A stretch of 64,000 nt of DNA from positions 2,872,065 to 2,936,064 of the forward strand of contig JAPEIS010000005.1 in NCBI GenBank assembly GCA_029531795.1, in the 5' to 3' direction. The notes under the pieces were generated by a model. That model worked only from the letters and a program-made list of their open reading frames with translations, did no database searches and had not been told where the DNA came from. Source of the DNA: Sclerotinia nivalis (taxonomy: Eukaryota > Ascomycota > Leotiomycetes > Helotiales > Sclerotiniaceae). Positions 1 to 10,090 of this stretch are shown here, in pieces (position 1 is the first letter of the stretch; each line of letters starts with the position of its first letter). Made by a program: the position numbers and the translations under genes.

Positions 1-23
1 AATGCGAAATAACTACATGACAG

Positions 24-915
24 ACAAAGATTTCATGGCTTGTTGGACCTGACAAGAAATGGCTTGCTCAATGCGCCAAAATACATGTTACCTTGGAAGG
101 TTATATCGACGAAGAGATTGAGCTCCAAAAGCAGTCAAAATTGCTGGGCCGTTCAACCGAAACCACTGATGAGCCACCGGCCTACAAGCATATTCTTCTC
201 AAAGAGCTTGTTAAAAAGTACCTGGACAACAAGACCCTCATTCGAAATGAACTTATGAATGTCTTCTTCGCGGCGAGAGATTCTGTTGGAACGGTAACTT
301 CCAGCATGCTGTTTCTTCTCGCAAGAAGCCCAGAAAGTTGGGAGAAACTGAGGAAAGAAGTTGCTGCTATCCCACCGGAGCAAGAGTTAACTTTTGAGTT
401 TCTCAAGTCTTTGAAATATGTGCAGGCTGTGATCGACGAGAGTGAGTTGATAGGGCTGTGCCTTGTAGTGATCTTCAACTAACATACACACAGCACTTCG
501 ACTTATACACCCTGTCGACCAAGCTTGGAGGACATGCCTATCCACTTGTATCCTCCCTCGTGGTGGTGGCAAGTGGGGGAACGACCCTATTTTACTACAA
601 CCAGGCGATCAAATCGAGCTAATATATGGTTGCATGCATAAAGACAAAGATATTTGGGGCGAGGATGCATCCAAGTTCAATTCGGACAGAATGGTCAGGT
701 TTAAACACAGTTGGAAGTTTATTCCGTTTTCTGGAGGGCGTCGCACTTGTCCTGCTCAGCAGAACGCATACACTGACATGGCATTCTTCCTGGTGAGGAT
801 GGTACAAGAATTTAAGACGATTCAAAATCGGGATGATTGCTTTGAGTATGTGGAAGAGTATGTTATGACCAAATCGAGCCGGAATGGTGTCGGGGTTGCA
901 TTCTCTGTCAATTAA
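24..915 (+). CDS. Cytochrome P450, alkane-hydroxylase-like, 5' partial
   Basis: This is the C-terminal half of a cytochrome P450, a haem-thiolate monooxygenase probably anchored in the ER. It resembles fungal CYP52-type enzymes that hydroxylate alkanes or fatty acids. Two exons are visible, 24-441 and 494-915. The 52-bp intron 442-493 has GTGAGT, CTAAC and CAG signals, and splicing it restores the K-helix ExxR motif as ETLRLIHP. The I-helix appears as AARDSVGT, followed by a CYP52-like PRGGG segment. The haem loop is FSGGRRTCPAQQ, with the cysteine ligand present but Pro-Ala where most P450s have a hydrophobic residue and Gly. An AG at about 22-23 may be an upstream intron acceptor, because the frame closes just before it. 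The N-terminal half lies outside the window. No stop breaks the visible frame, so the gene could be functional. The family is secure, the substrate is unknown. Confidence 0.8.
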
Positions 916-1320
916 GAAACTTGGGCACTGGGTGAATGGGTTATGTATGTGTAATGTTGTCGCTTATTAAGCTCAATTTAGCACCTCAATTCTGAAATTC
1001 AGGGTCTCTGATACGCTAAAGAAACGCGCTGCTGTAAGCTCCGAAGTTCCGTGATCATCAACATGGGGGAGAATGGGATGGGATAGGATCATCAAAGGGG
1101 CCGAGGAACCAAAATGTAAAAATAAATTCATATATCTGTCTGAATACATTAAGAACCCCACAGCTTGAATTGAACCCCTAATTACGATTGATATTCATGT
1201 TATGAATTGTTGATATATCAGTCTTTCCTTAATTTCTTGTATAAATTCGAACTTCTATTCACTCACTCACTTACACACCCTTTTCTATACCTCGTTCCCT
1301 ACCGCTAGAACTCTCGACTC
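916..1320. other. Intergenic region, P450 3' flank and GUP1-like promoter
   Basis: About 400 bp separate the P450 stop codon from the GUP1-like leader. I see no coding signal. The last 80 bases before the leader are rich in C and T (repeated CACT and CCCT runs), which is common just upstream of fungal transcription starts. Confidence 0.5.
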
Positions 1321-1340
1321 ATGATATGATTGAGCAATGA
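1321..1340 (+). promoter_or_regulatory. Two minimal uORFs abutting the GUP1-like start codon
   Basis: Just upstream of the main start at 1337 lie two short ORFs. ATG-ATA-TGA spans 1321-1329, and ATG-ATT-GAG-CAA-TGA spans 1326-1340. The stop of the second overlaps the main start as ATGA (1337-1340). If the transcript begins upstream of 1321, ribosomes reach these first, and a terminate-then-reinitiate arrangement is possible. The transcript start was not determined. Confidence 0.5.
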
Positions 1341-3456
1341 GTGTCTTCTCATTTGTGCGGAGCATTTATGCTCTAGATACCATCGATACACGCTTCACGA
1401 ATCCTTCCTCGACTCCATATCAAATAGATCCTGCTGCTGCGAAGTCAAAACGGGATGATTCAAAACCGGGCGAAGGAGTACGGACAGACAGCAATGGCAG
1501 ACCATTTGCTCAACCATCGAGATGGAATACCTGGGAGTTTTATTTTTATTACCTCATCTTTTTGACGGTTGTGCCATATATGTTTTGGATCGCCTATGAT
1601 GTATCTAGACGTCAGTATAGAACTTACTTGTGAAAAATACAATCTGACAGAAATCCAGCGTCCGACCCCAACTACCATAAATACAAGCACCTTCTTTCCG
1701 ATGGTTGGATCCCCGGGCGCAAGATTGTATGTGAATATATGAAAAAGACGGAAAGACGGATTGACAGATGCTAATCCGATGTAGGATATTTCGGATGCAC
1801 AGTATTATAATTTTCGGACCAATGTACCATACCTTGCGATTCTCGTCGTTTTCCACCCTATCCTTAGACGCATTTATGAATATCTCAAACCTATCTCTAC
1901 ACGAGTAGGATCACCGAAACTGAACGGCAATAATACATACATATCTGTGGCGGAAGGTAATGCGAGGCTTGAGCAACGAGTTAGATTCGATTTCATTTTC
2001 GCATTCATATACCTCTTGGCTTTGCATGGCTTTTCGGCCTTCAAAGTCAGCATGATAGTCTACACAAACTACTGTCTAGCGACCCGACTCCCTCGAAAGT
2101 TTGTTCCTGTAGCAACATGGGTTTTCAATATCGGGATATTGTTCGCAAACGAGCTCTCAGACGGATACAGGTTTACATCAGTAGCACAATATGTGTCCCC
2201 TAAGAACGGAGCTGGTTTTCGAAATGGAGCTTCGTTGCATAGCTGGGCAGAGTGGATGGATAGCTATTCGGGTATAATTCCTCGATGGGAGATTTTGTTT
2301 AATCTTACTGTCTTGAGGTTGATCAGTTTCAATCTGGATTATTACTGGAGTCTAGAGAAAGGAGCTGGAAGTGCATTAGAGGTAGGCCATAAGCAAAGAG
2401 TCGTATGCTCTCATCTAATACTAATACGCAAAAGAAGAAACAACTCGACCCTGCCAATCTTTCCGAACGAGATCGCGTTTCAATACCTGCGTCGGACAAG
2501 GATTACAATTACCGAAACTACTTCGCATATGCGATTTATGCCCCTTTATATTTAGCGGGACCGATCTTCACATTCAATGATTACGTTAATCAGTCGAAAT
2601 ATCGCCCTGCTAGCATAGACAGTAAACGGACCTTTAAGTACGGTATTCGTTTCCTGCTTTGTCTGTTGGCAATCGAACTCCTCCTACATTTCGACTATTG
2701 CGTGGCAATCTCTAAAGGCAATCCTAACTGGTCTGATTACACTCCAGCTCAACTAAGTTTACTATCATACTTCAATCTCCATGTTTTGTGGCTGAAGCTT
2801 CTTTTACCTTGGCGATTCTTTAGACTTTGGTCCCTTATTGATGGAATTGATCCCCCTGAGAACATGCTTCGCTGCCTTTCCGATAATCCATCTACTGTTC
2901 AATTTTGGCGAAGCTGGCATCGCAGTTATAACCGCTGGATCATCCGCTACATTTATATTCCCATGGGGGGTTCATCTTCACGGAATTGGAAAGCACAGCT
3001 TCGATCGATTGTTAATTATCTCGTAGTTTTCACATTTGTAGCACTTTGGCATGATATAAGCCTCAACTTGCTTGTATGGGGTTGGCTAATCGTTTTCTTT
3101 ATGTTACCGGAAGTTATTGCTGGCATGCTCTTCCCACGAAAGAAATGGCTCAATGATCTTACATACTACAGAGTCCTCTGTGGTATTGGTGCTGTGGCGA
3201 ATTTGATGTTTATGATGATAGCGAACTTGGTGGGGTTTGCTGTTGGAGTGGATGGATTGAAAAGCATTATTTCAGGCATTTTTAGGGACTTTTCGGGTAT
3301 GTTTTACTCAGAAGTGACAAAGAGTATACAGACTAATCTCAATAAATAGGGATCGTTTTCCTGATTACAGCCTGGGGGGCACTTTTCGTAGGTTGTCAGG
3401 TTATGTTTGAAGTGAGGGAGAGTGAACATAGAAAAGGCATTTTCCTTAGATGTTAG
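1337..3456 (+). CDS. GUP1: Membrane-bound O-acyltransferase, GUP1 family
   Basis: This is a multi-pass ER membrane acyltransferase of the MBOAT family. Yeast Gup1 remodels the lipid part of GPI anchors and is also linked to glycerol uptake phenotypes. Five exons were assembled from splice signals: 1337-1610, 1659-1726, 1785-2381, 2435-3296 and 3350-3456. They total 1908 bases, in phase, giving 635 residues, normal for fungal Gup1. Recognisable stretches are RSIYALDTIDTRF near the N-terminus, EFYFYYLIFLTVVPYMFWIAYDVSRP across the first splice junction, DGWIPGRKI, and the MBOAT active-site region with WHD at about 3047-3055, which holds the conserved His. The C-terminus ends in an FEVRESE-type basic tail, as in homologues. 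The start is fixed by homologous N-terminal residues. All four introns are 48-58 bp with plausible branch sites, so the gene looks intact. Confidence 0.93.
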
Positions 3457-4744
3457 AATTACATACAATTCTAAAATTGATAAGTCCATAGAGAAATCTA
3501 AATCCTACAGATTTTTTTTATTAATTTTGATAACAAAGCATTTTTTATTTTTTTATTTTTGTTTTAAATCGATAAAATAGTTGAGGATTATGAAACTTGA
3601 ACAACGAAGCCGGAATCCTGGAACTCATCGACTACAATCTTCAAAAGGTGGATCTCCCCGGCCACGAAGAGGTACCCCAGCAAAACAAGAATCGCTTCAT
3701 CTCTGACTACCTGATGTCTCCGAATTGACTGCACCCGACCCGCAGACACAGAGGAGCACAACGGCTGCCGGTCCCACATCTGGGTCGAAGCCTGCATCAA
3801 TTTCCGCTCCGGAAATGGTGCAGCGAAAAAAGGTATCGATATATATAAAAGACGGGTTCCCAACTCTTCCTTCGGGATAACATCGCTACTTGTCTTCTGG
3901 ATATATATTTCTCCATGTTATCATAGGTGAAAATGTGATTTTCGAATGATGATGGGATGTTACCGGGATTTCGGTCGCGATGCTCTAGATCTTTATGGAA
4001 TTGCTCTGGAGTATCTCGGAATATATTTACTCATTCCTTTATTTGGGAAGTATAATTCGAATGAAATGCAATATAAGATCTTGCGTGAGAATTTGAGGAT
4101 GAAGGGAATTTGGAATATAGGACTTGTAGTTGCGACTCTTGGCATCTTTGTTTACAGTACGCTTTGGTTGGATGCGGAGCCTGGTAGCTTGCAATTGAAT
4201 TATCTAAATGGGCACGGCTGGTTGAAGGAGAATTGCTCTCACCTCACAGCATTTGCTGTTTGTTGACTGTGGAGAGAGAACGGGGAGGATAGCTGTTTTT
4301 CGGCGGAAAAGAACTCGGAAGATGGATTTGGATTTGTTGAACTTCGGATTTATTTGGTTAGGGGTGGGAGGATGAGGATAATGGCATGGATGAATATCAA
4401 GAGGCAGTGGTTTTGGGATGGGAATGGGATCGATGCGAGAGACGCTTGGCTAGTTGTAACAAGTGCGAGGGTAGTGCAAGGAAATGGTTAAGGGCGAAGA
4501 TTAGGGGGGAGCTAAGGAGACTAGTTTTAGCCGAAGTATTGTTTCTAAACTTTGAATTCAGATTAACGCCCCTAGATGGAAACCCATTTTCGCTAAGTAG
4601 ATTAGGCGGGCTCATTTTTCACTGCCGATCTCTTTTTTTGCTGTTGCCAAAATCATAGGATGCCCGTTCCAGACGCCGGGAAACTAGTTATGGATCGAAA
4701 TGTGAATCATACATAGACCCAGCCCCAGCTCTTCGCATTACTTT
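3457..4744. other. Intergenic region with degenerate coding-like stretches
   Basis: No recognisable gene lies here. A reading of about 44 codons around 3598-3735 (contains AGILELIDYNLQKV) ends in a stop. A TATATATAAAA-like run occurs near 3840. One ORF of possible interest is listed separately. T-rich low-complexity sequence occupies about 3510-3570. Confidence 0.4.
3946..4266 (+). CDS. Small putative membrane protein or gene relic
   Basis: This open frame of 106 codons has two hydrophobic stretches. One is around residues 17-34 (YGIALEYLGIYLLIPLF) and one around residues 58-75 (IGLVVATLGIFVYSTLWL). I do not recognise the family. A TATA-like run lies about 100 bp upstream, and the start has no strong context. 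It may be the remains of a larger transporter or acyltransferase gene rather than an expressed small protein, because nearby frames also carry short coding-like pieces that end in stops. Confidence 0.25.
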   Translation: MMMGCYRDFGRDALDLYGIALEYLGIYLLIPLFGKYNSNEMQYKILRENLRMKGIWNIGLVVATLGIFVYSTLWLDAEPGSLQLNYLNGHGWLKENCSHLTAFAVC

Positions 4745-4750
4745 TGCTGG

Positions 4751-4757
4751 TATAAAA
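4751..4757 (+). promoter_or_regulatory. TATA box of the downstream orphan gene
   Basis: TATAAAA lies 105-111 bp before the ATG at 4862. A CA-rich leader with a twice-repeated CAGTTCAA.GTTCCATCTC-like motif follows. Spacing and composition fit a fungal core promoter with a leader of some 60-80 bases. Confidence 0.55.
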
Positions 4758-4861
4758 GTATTGATCCCGCCGTCCAAATCCCAAACAAAATCAACCACAT
4801 TTAACTCAGTTCAAGGTTCCATCTCTATCACAGTTCAACATTCCATCTCTCATACAACACC

Positions 4862-6004
4862 ATGGCTTCCAATCCGATCTTTACTGCGGCCGATGATGCC
4901 ATACTTACCGAGCGCAAACACTTGAAGCCGGCAACTGGAAGACGAAGATACGCTTCATCATCCGTCATGAACTCCGAGATAATATCTTCGTCCGGTTTTA
5001 GCTTCGGTGGCTCCGAAACAAACTTTTTCATCATTCCAAATTTCCTCCATAGCGAGGAAACTTTCGAGTATCTGGGTTTTGGACCACAGAAAGCGGCGGA
5101 ACTTTGGAGTCGATGGGAAAGTATACAAGAGTCTGCAAGTGAGGAGGACAAAGACACTATCTTCGAGGTGGAGTTCCTCGACCTTGCTTTGGGTAGTATA
5201 CCTAGTTATGTGGTAGAGGATAGCGAAGATGATTGGGTAATACACATGCAGGATTGGGGAGTTGGACCCCAACTTATAAATGCAATCATGAGTCAGGAGT
5301 TTTCTGATGTGAGGCGCACGGAATCAGCAAGTTATTGGGTCACGGATACGATGGAGATTCGATATGCCACTTTGGAAAGAGTAAAAGAGGATAGTGAAGC
5401 AAGAGCAGAAGGTATCACACCACCTTCTGCTGGCATAGCAACCTCAACATCGCGACCATCAAATGTGCCAGGCAAGCAAATCTTGTTCAAAGCGGTTACT
5501 ACAAATCATCTATTAAGAGACGAAGGAGGAAAGATTAGAATGCCTGGCCTCGTGAGCAACCCACCTTCGGATTTTCGAGGCGTCGGAGGAGCTCTATTCT
5601 ATTTCACGCCAGATTTCGAAGTTGCCAAGCGGTATAAAGGATACATCAAGAAGAGAGCTGACAGTGCACCTGCTGTGATTGTCTGTCTGACATTACCCAA
5701 TGCATTTATCGAGGGCCTTCCTCCATATATATTGGAATTCGGAGATTTATGGAAGCAGGTTGTCCACAGGTCTCGATCCAGTTACCTTTTAACCGGGGAT
5801 CTGGGACATATTCATCGTCTACCCCTCGTTATTGCACCCGTCTCATATTCCCATAACCGTGCGATTGCCCGACTTGAAAGCTGGCAGCAGATTTCAACTC
5901 GCCATGTTATGCATATAGGCGAAAATATGGCTAAACAATACGTTTTTCAAGGATCAAAAACTATGGTTGAATTAGAGAGACTTGGCGAGATAGAGGTGGT
6001 TTAA
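4862..6004 (+). CDS. Orphan protein of 380 residues
   Basis: This is a single uninterrupted frame of 380 codons with good start context (ACACCATGGCT) and a TATA box upstream. I do not recognise a named family. There is no signal peptide and there are no membrane segments, so a cytosolic or nuclear protein is expected. The first third holds an acidic helix-rich part (ESIQESASEEDKD). Residues about 205-265 contain LFKAVTTNHLLRDEGGK, then RGVGGALFYFTPDFEVAKRY. This order, a substrate-loop-like segment followed by G..FYFTPDFE.A, faintly recalls DUF3990 or ADP-ribosyltransferase-like folds. That is a pattern impression only. Codon use and the lack of stops suggest a live gene. A tandem repeat follows directly in the 3' flank. 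Confidence 0.75.
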   Translation: MASNPIFTAADDAILTERKHLKPATGRRRYASSSVMNSEIISSSGFSFGGSETNFFIIPNFLHSEETFEYLGFGPQKAAELWSRWESIQESASEEDKDTIFEVEFLDLALGSIPSYVVEDSEDDWVIHMQDWGVGPQLINAIMSQEFSDVRRTESASYWVTDTMEIRYATLERVKEDSEARAEGITPPSAGIATSTSRPSNVPGKQILFKAVTTNHLLRDEGGKIRMPGLVSNPPSDFRGVGGALFYFTPDFEVAKRYKGYIKKRADSAPAVIVCLTLPNAFIEGLPPYILEFGDLWKQVVHRSRSSYLLTGDLGHIHRLPLVIAPVSYSHNRAIARLESWQQISTRHVMHIGENMAKQYVFQGSKTMVELERLGEIEVV

Positions 6005-6019
6005 TTTATATCCCGTCTA

Positions 6020-6205
6020 TGGGTGGTTGGTGGTTTAGATGAGTATCAAGTGTTGAAATTCGATGGTTACGGATGGTTTTCGATGGTTTAGACTAGTTTT
6101 GAGGGTTGAAATTCGATGGTTATAGATGGTTTTTGCTGGTTTGGTGAGGGTTTCAAGAGTTGAAATTCAATAATTATGTTATGGATGGATTGGGTGGTTT
6201 TCTAA
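6020..6205. repeat. Degenerate tandem repeat, period about 53 bp
   Basis: The motif GTTGAAATTC recurs at 6052, 6105 and 6159. Each copy is followed by GATGGTTA.(G/T)GATGGTTTT-like sequence, with a partial copy before the first. The copies diverge toward the right. The array starts about 15 bases after the stop of the orphan gene, so it probably lies in its 3' UTR. Confidence 0.7.
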
Positions 6206-6411
6206 ATGGGCTTAGCTCTAGTGGCTTTTTAGAGCACCTGGCTTATAAAGGGCTGTGGCATCTTAGATTACATTCTAACTTAATACAACACATTCTCTAC
6301 AATAACTTTTCTACTTTATTTATAGTCTAATTTCCACATCGTCCTCTTCCATTGTTCTTACACTCTTTTGATTGAGTATTTTAAGCGAATCTTTCCAACC
6401 CTAAATAACGC

Positions 6412-6630
6412 TTAGCTAGCTATTGTCGTATTGGCGACTAACCAAGTATCACTACTGCCCGTATCGACAATCAAATCAATATCTTGAGGTGGGGTCCCAA
6501 CTTTGACGGAGATCACATAGCTTGCTTGTTTCAAATCATTGGCAAGAGATCCTAGGGCTGAGGCGCGAGTCGAGATACGGCGGTTGAGAGCAGGCTGTGG
6601 AAGATGAGTTTTTCGCCTTGTGCGGAAACT
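6412..6630 (-). pseudogene. Aspartic protease relic with first active-site motif
   Basis: On the minus strand a frame of about 70 codons reads ASYVISVKVGTPPQDIDLIV and then DTGSSDTWL, the first catalytic motif (DTGSS) of pepsin-like A1 proteases, preceded by a propeptide-like basic stretch (LNRRISTRAS). It ends in a TAA at 6412-6414, just after the motif. The second catalytic DTG and the rest of the roughly 400-residue enzyme are absent. There is no proper start. It is therefore a short surviving 5' fragment of a secreted or GPI-anchored (yapsin-like) protease gene. The neighbouring sequence on the left shows no continuation. Confidence 0.75.
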
Positions 6631-6869
6631 CTAGTGTTGTTATTAGTATACGGTAGTATAACGATGGCTGATATGAAGGCTATACTATGTATGGCAATAT
6701 ATATAGAATTCAGTAGTATGTATAATTATAGATATTATCGAAAAAGATAATACTAAAAATATTAGTCACAATGCTGAAGAACTCTAGACCATTCTATTAA
6801 AGTCATCGGGTAAATCGACCCAACAACACTTGCCCTTATTCATATCGAGAGCTTATGAAATCGTGCAAT
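6631..6869. other. AT-rich spacer
   Basis: This sequence lies between the protease relic and the antiporter stop. Positions 6650-6770 are rich in TAGTAT and TATA words. I see no gene in it. Confidence 0.4.
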
Positions 6870-8680
6870 CTAACAAATGCCCCAAATGCCCAAGGGCCCC
6901 TCTTTTCGCCCGTTCAATCCTTTCGCTGCCAAATCATGTTCCAGTCGCCGAACTCTCTTAACGAGTGTGCCTATGCTCAGGGGTCCAATAATTGTACAAA
7001 GCACGATGGCCCATGTCGTGATGAGATAAATTTCAGAAGATTGTGAAGTTTCCATCGAGGTCGTAGAAGAAAATACACCGGTTGTTTCTGCCAGGGATGC
7101 GATTAGAAAGCCGATCTCTCCGCGTGCAGTCATGGCAGTGCCGAGCATGGCAGCTGGGTAGAGCGAAAGCGGACGGTTGATAAGTTTCACTTTGACGCCT
7201 TGGGTACGTTTCCGCCCTTCGTTCGCTGTAGCGGGATTCTGAGGTGTACTAGAAGGCTCAGTGATATCTTCAGATCTGTCTCGTAGTTGTACCCCTTCCG
7301 TCTGGCTAGTAGCAGTTTCCGTGCTTCTCCCAGCTACTTTCTTCCATTTCATGTTCTTCGCGGCCGTGATCTTAGACTTGAACGAAAAGTTAGGGAAGAT
7401 AGGACCAGAGAATCTAACAAGCCAAAGTCCTGTAACAAGTTTGGCGAGAAGCATTAATATAGTGTATATGATGCCGCGCCAGATGATAGGCCCCGAAAAG
7501 AGCTTGGTAATAGGAATGGCGAAGCCAATTGAGGCAAAGAATAGGGGTTTGAATACGCGATGGAGGGCTGGTCCATAAAAATATTCAAATGTCTTGACGC
7601 CTGATGTAGATGCATGAACGACGGCAGCAGTCGAGTCAGACGTTGAAGTCGTTTCGTCGACAGCATTTGGCGATGCTTGTGTTGATGGAGCTTCGTCTTG
7701 GCCTTCCGTGTTAGCCCTGTGCTCCTCACCGCCAGACGTAGTAGGAGTCACAGGAGGGGGAGCCTTTGGGAGTTCACTGTCCCACCAACTGATGGATGCT
7801 CCAGCCAGGTAAGCAGCGAATAGATTTGAGGTCCCTGCATACGTCGCTCCAGTGACCAAGCCTAAGAGAATTGCTGTGTGAATAAATACTGGGGCGTAAG
7901 TGCTGCCAATAATTCTTGTTACTGGTCCACTTCTCTTTGCTTTGGCCATAGAGTTGTACCACAATGTAGCAGGCTTAGCAATAAACCTGCAGGCGACTAG
8001 CACCGCTACTCCAAGCCCGATAGACACCACAATAGGGCGAACAACAGTGATAGGAGTGAAGTTACCCCCGCCAAGATTTGAGATAACTTGCACCATTACT
8101 AAACCTACGACGTCATCTATCATTGCTCCACTGGTGAGAACAACTCCTAAACGAGTGGTTGTGAGCCCACTCGTGCTTAGAATTGTAAATGTAGTGCCTA
8201 GACTAGTAGAGCAAAGTGCTGCACCTGCTGCGAAGGCTTGTAGCGGTGTGGCATAAGCAAGAGATAGAAGACTGAATGAGAGTGCAATAGGAACGGCGAT
8301 GCCCGTTAAAGCCACAGCTGCGGAGAGGAAAGCATTGGCTTTTAAAGCGGAAAATCTAGTTTGAAGCCCACCTACGAGGTGTCAGCTGATATGAATTGAT
8401 GGAGCTTAAGGTTCTGGCAGATACCTTCATAAACCAAGAGGATAAGTCCAAGATATCCAAGTTGTACAACGACATGTTCAATTTCCTCATCAAATAGGTT
8501 CCCCCCTGGTGTCCCCCAAGCGACACCAATGAAGATCTGACCGATGAGACCGCAGAATATGAGATTGTCGAAGATGTGATTCACGATATTGAGAACGAGG
8601 AGAAATGTAGATTGAACCAGGATAGTAATGATATCTGGCTCGTGGTATGGGAGATATGAGGTTGCTTTTACAGAAGACAT
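6870..8680 (-). CDS. CPA2-type cation/proton antiporter
   Basis: This is a monovalent cation/H+ antiporter of the CPA2 (KefB-like) family, expected in the plasma or an internal membrane, moving Na+ or K+ against protons. Two exons, 8680-8425 and 8371-6870, flank a 53-bp intron (8372-8424). Splicing gives LLVYEGGLQTRF, the usual segment of this family. Total length is 585 residues. The transport core carries the paired aspartates in SGAMIDDVVGLV, typical of CPA2. A hydrophilic Ser/Thr-rich loop follows the ISWWDSELPKAPPP segment, and a second lies before KLINRPLSLYPAAMLGTAM, as in fungal members. The GEIGFLIASLAE segment near the end is also typical. The start at 8680 gives a short tail before the first membrane helix. 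The frame is intact. It is divergent from the truncated NHA1-type gene, with a retroelement between. Confidence 0.9.
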
Positions 8681-8961
8681 GCTAGATCGGTGATATATGA
8701 CTCTGTTGTTTTTTGTTATGTTCTCTGGTACGGTTAATCAGTGGTTATACTAATGACGCACGTGACTCAAGAAAAACAAACGCCACGATGACGTACCGGT
8801 GATATGGAGCACTCTGCCAAGCTTGGAGAAGTTCTTTTTTGACCATCGATATCTGATATTTGTATTTTGCTTTAATTTGTTAGATAAACATTGAAATTTG
8901 ATCATTGTTGTACAAGTTCAAGGTCAACTCGCCATTCAGGCAGCTCAGATCAATCGACAGT
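8681..8961. other. Upstream region of the antiporter
   Basis: This 280-bp segment lies between the CPA2 start codon and the 5' end of retroelement copy 1. I looked on the plus strand for the missing N-terminal exon of the NHA1-type gene and found nothing resembling it. Confidence 0.45.
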
Positions 8962-10061
8962 GGAGGGCGAAGATTCAACACCTATACATAATGCCCTCTA
9001 CGAATCTCCAGCTCTCTATTGAGAATCTGCAAAACTAAGATTGAATCATTTAATGGAATCGGATACATTGAAAGAAAAAGAGAAGATTTCCCGATTACAA
9101 TATTTACAATAAAGGGATTATTACGATTTTATAATATCAATATCTTCGAAAGAATAAACGAATATCAACCCAAAATACGGATGATGGCTATAGAAGCCCT
9201 AATTAGATTCAATATCTGTTATCGACTATTATTTCAATACGAAATATAATACATCTAATAAATCCCTTTTATTTCAGAAGAATCTTTTCGATACAGAATT
9301 TGCTATTGTTTTATTTGCATTTTATACCTTTTTTCGACAATCGATTATCGAAAACATATTCATTTTAATATTACGATTATTACGAAACAAAGAATACTAT
9401 CATCTATCAATTAATACTATATTCTGGGCATCGATACAATATTATATTTTTTCCTCGATTTTACAAAAATATTTTTTGTGTATATATAAATAGAGTTAGG
9501 GCTACACTCCATTATAATTATATTCAAATAATCGATATTCTATTCGACAATTTCGATTATTTATATTCAAATAAAATTGGAGATTATCATATTTAGGAAG
9601 ACATACAAAAAAGCTAATAAATGAATTCAAGCTAAAAAGAATAATACCTTCTAATTGCTTTTCACTAGTATGAAGATCCTTTTGCTATACTGAAGGTAAT
9701 CTTGACAAAGATGACTTTTGACCTTTGTAGAAAGTGGATATCGGAATAGCAGATTGGATCAAAGAAGAAGATTATATCAATAGAATGTTTTAATTAACAA
9801 AGAATAAAAAGAGAACAAAGAAAAAAAATTTTTAAAAGATAAAGATATCAGACTTTGTTCCTCAGTATTAGTTTTCACTTGCCTTCAATCAACATTTCAA
9901 GGGTTGAAAAGAAACCCAAACTATACAAACTGTATGCTAGCTAGCATACAACTCCCTATAGCATCAATTAGAAGCTCATAGAGCCCCTAACCGTCCTAAA
10001 TAGTCTTAGACTCAGTGTGGACGTTAAATCAAATCAATCAATCAATCAATCAATCAATCAA
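8962..10061 (+). mobile_element. LINE-tailed non-autonomous retroelement, copy 1
   Basis: This is a 1.1-kb element that begins GGAGGGCGAAGATTCAACAC and ends in an AATC repeat tail at 10028-10061. The same beginning and end recur in copies at 11704-12800 (inverted) and 61662-62766. The last 200 bp, including TTAGACTCAGTGT and a GTGAAAACTAAT block, match the 3' end of the Tad1-like LINE at 31807. The 5' half holds a damaged coding-like frame (LLRFYNINIFERINEYQ), with TAA/TGA stops where copy 3 is sometimes open. Unlike copies 2 and 3, I find no flanking target-site duplication. Its right end abuts the broken NHA1-type gene. Confidence 0.8.
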
Positions 10062-10090
10062 CTTCATTTTTCGCATACTTTATTTTCCAG

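Noticed and set aside
4386..4658. 90-codon plus-strand frame
   Set aside because: No recognisable features, a basic low-complexity peptide, and it lies just before a clear promoter. Chance is more likely.
6052..6200. CRISPR-like array of spaced repeats
   Set aside because: Only three diverging copies, no conserved repeat-spacer structure, and a eukaryotic genome.
7261..8256. Plus-strand ORFs across the CPA2 antiporter
   Set aside because: Shadows of the minus-strand gene.
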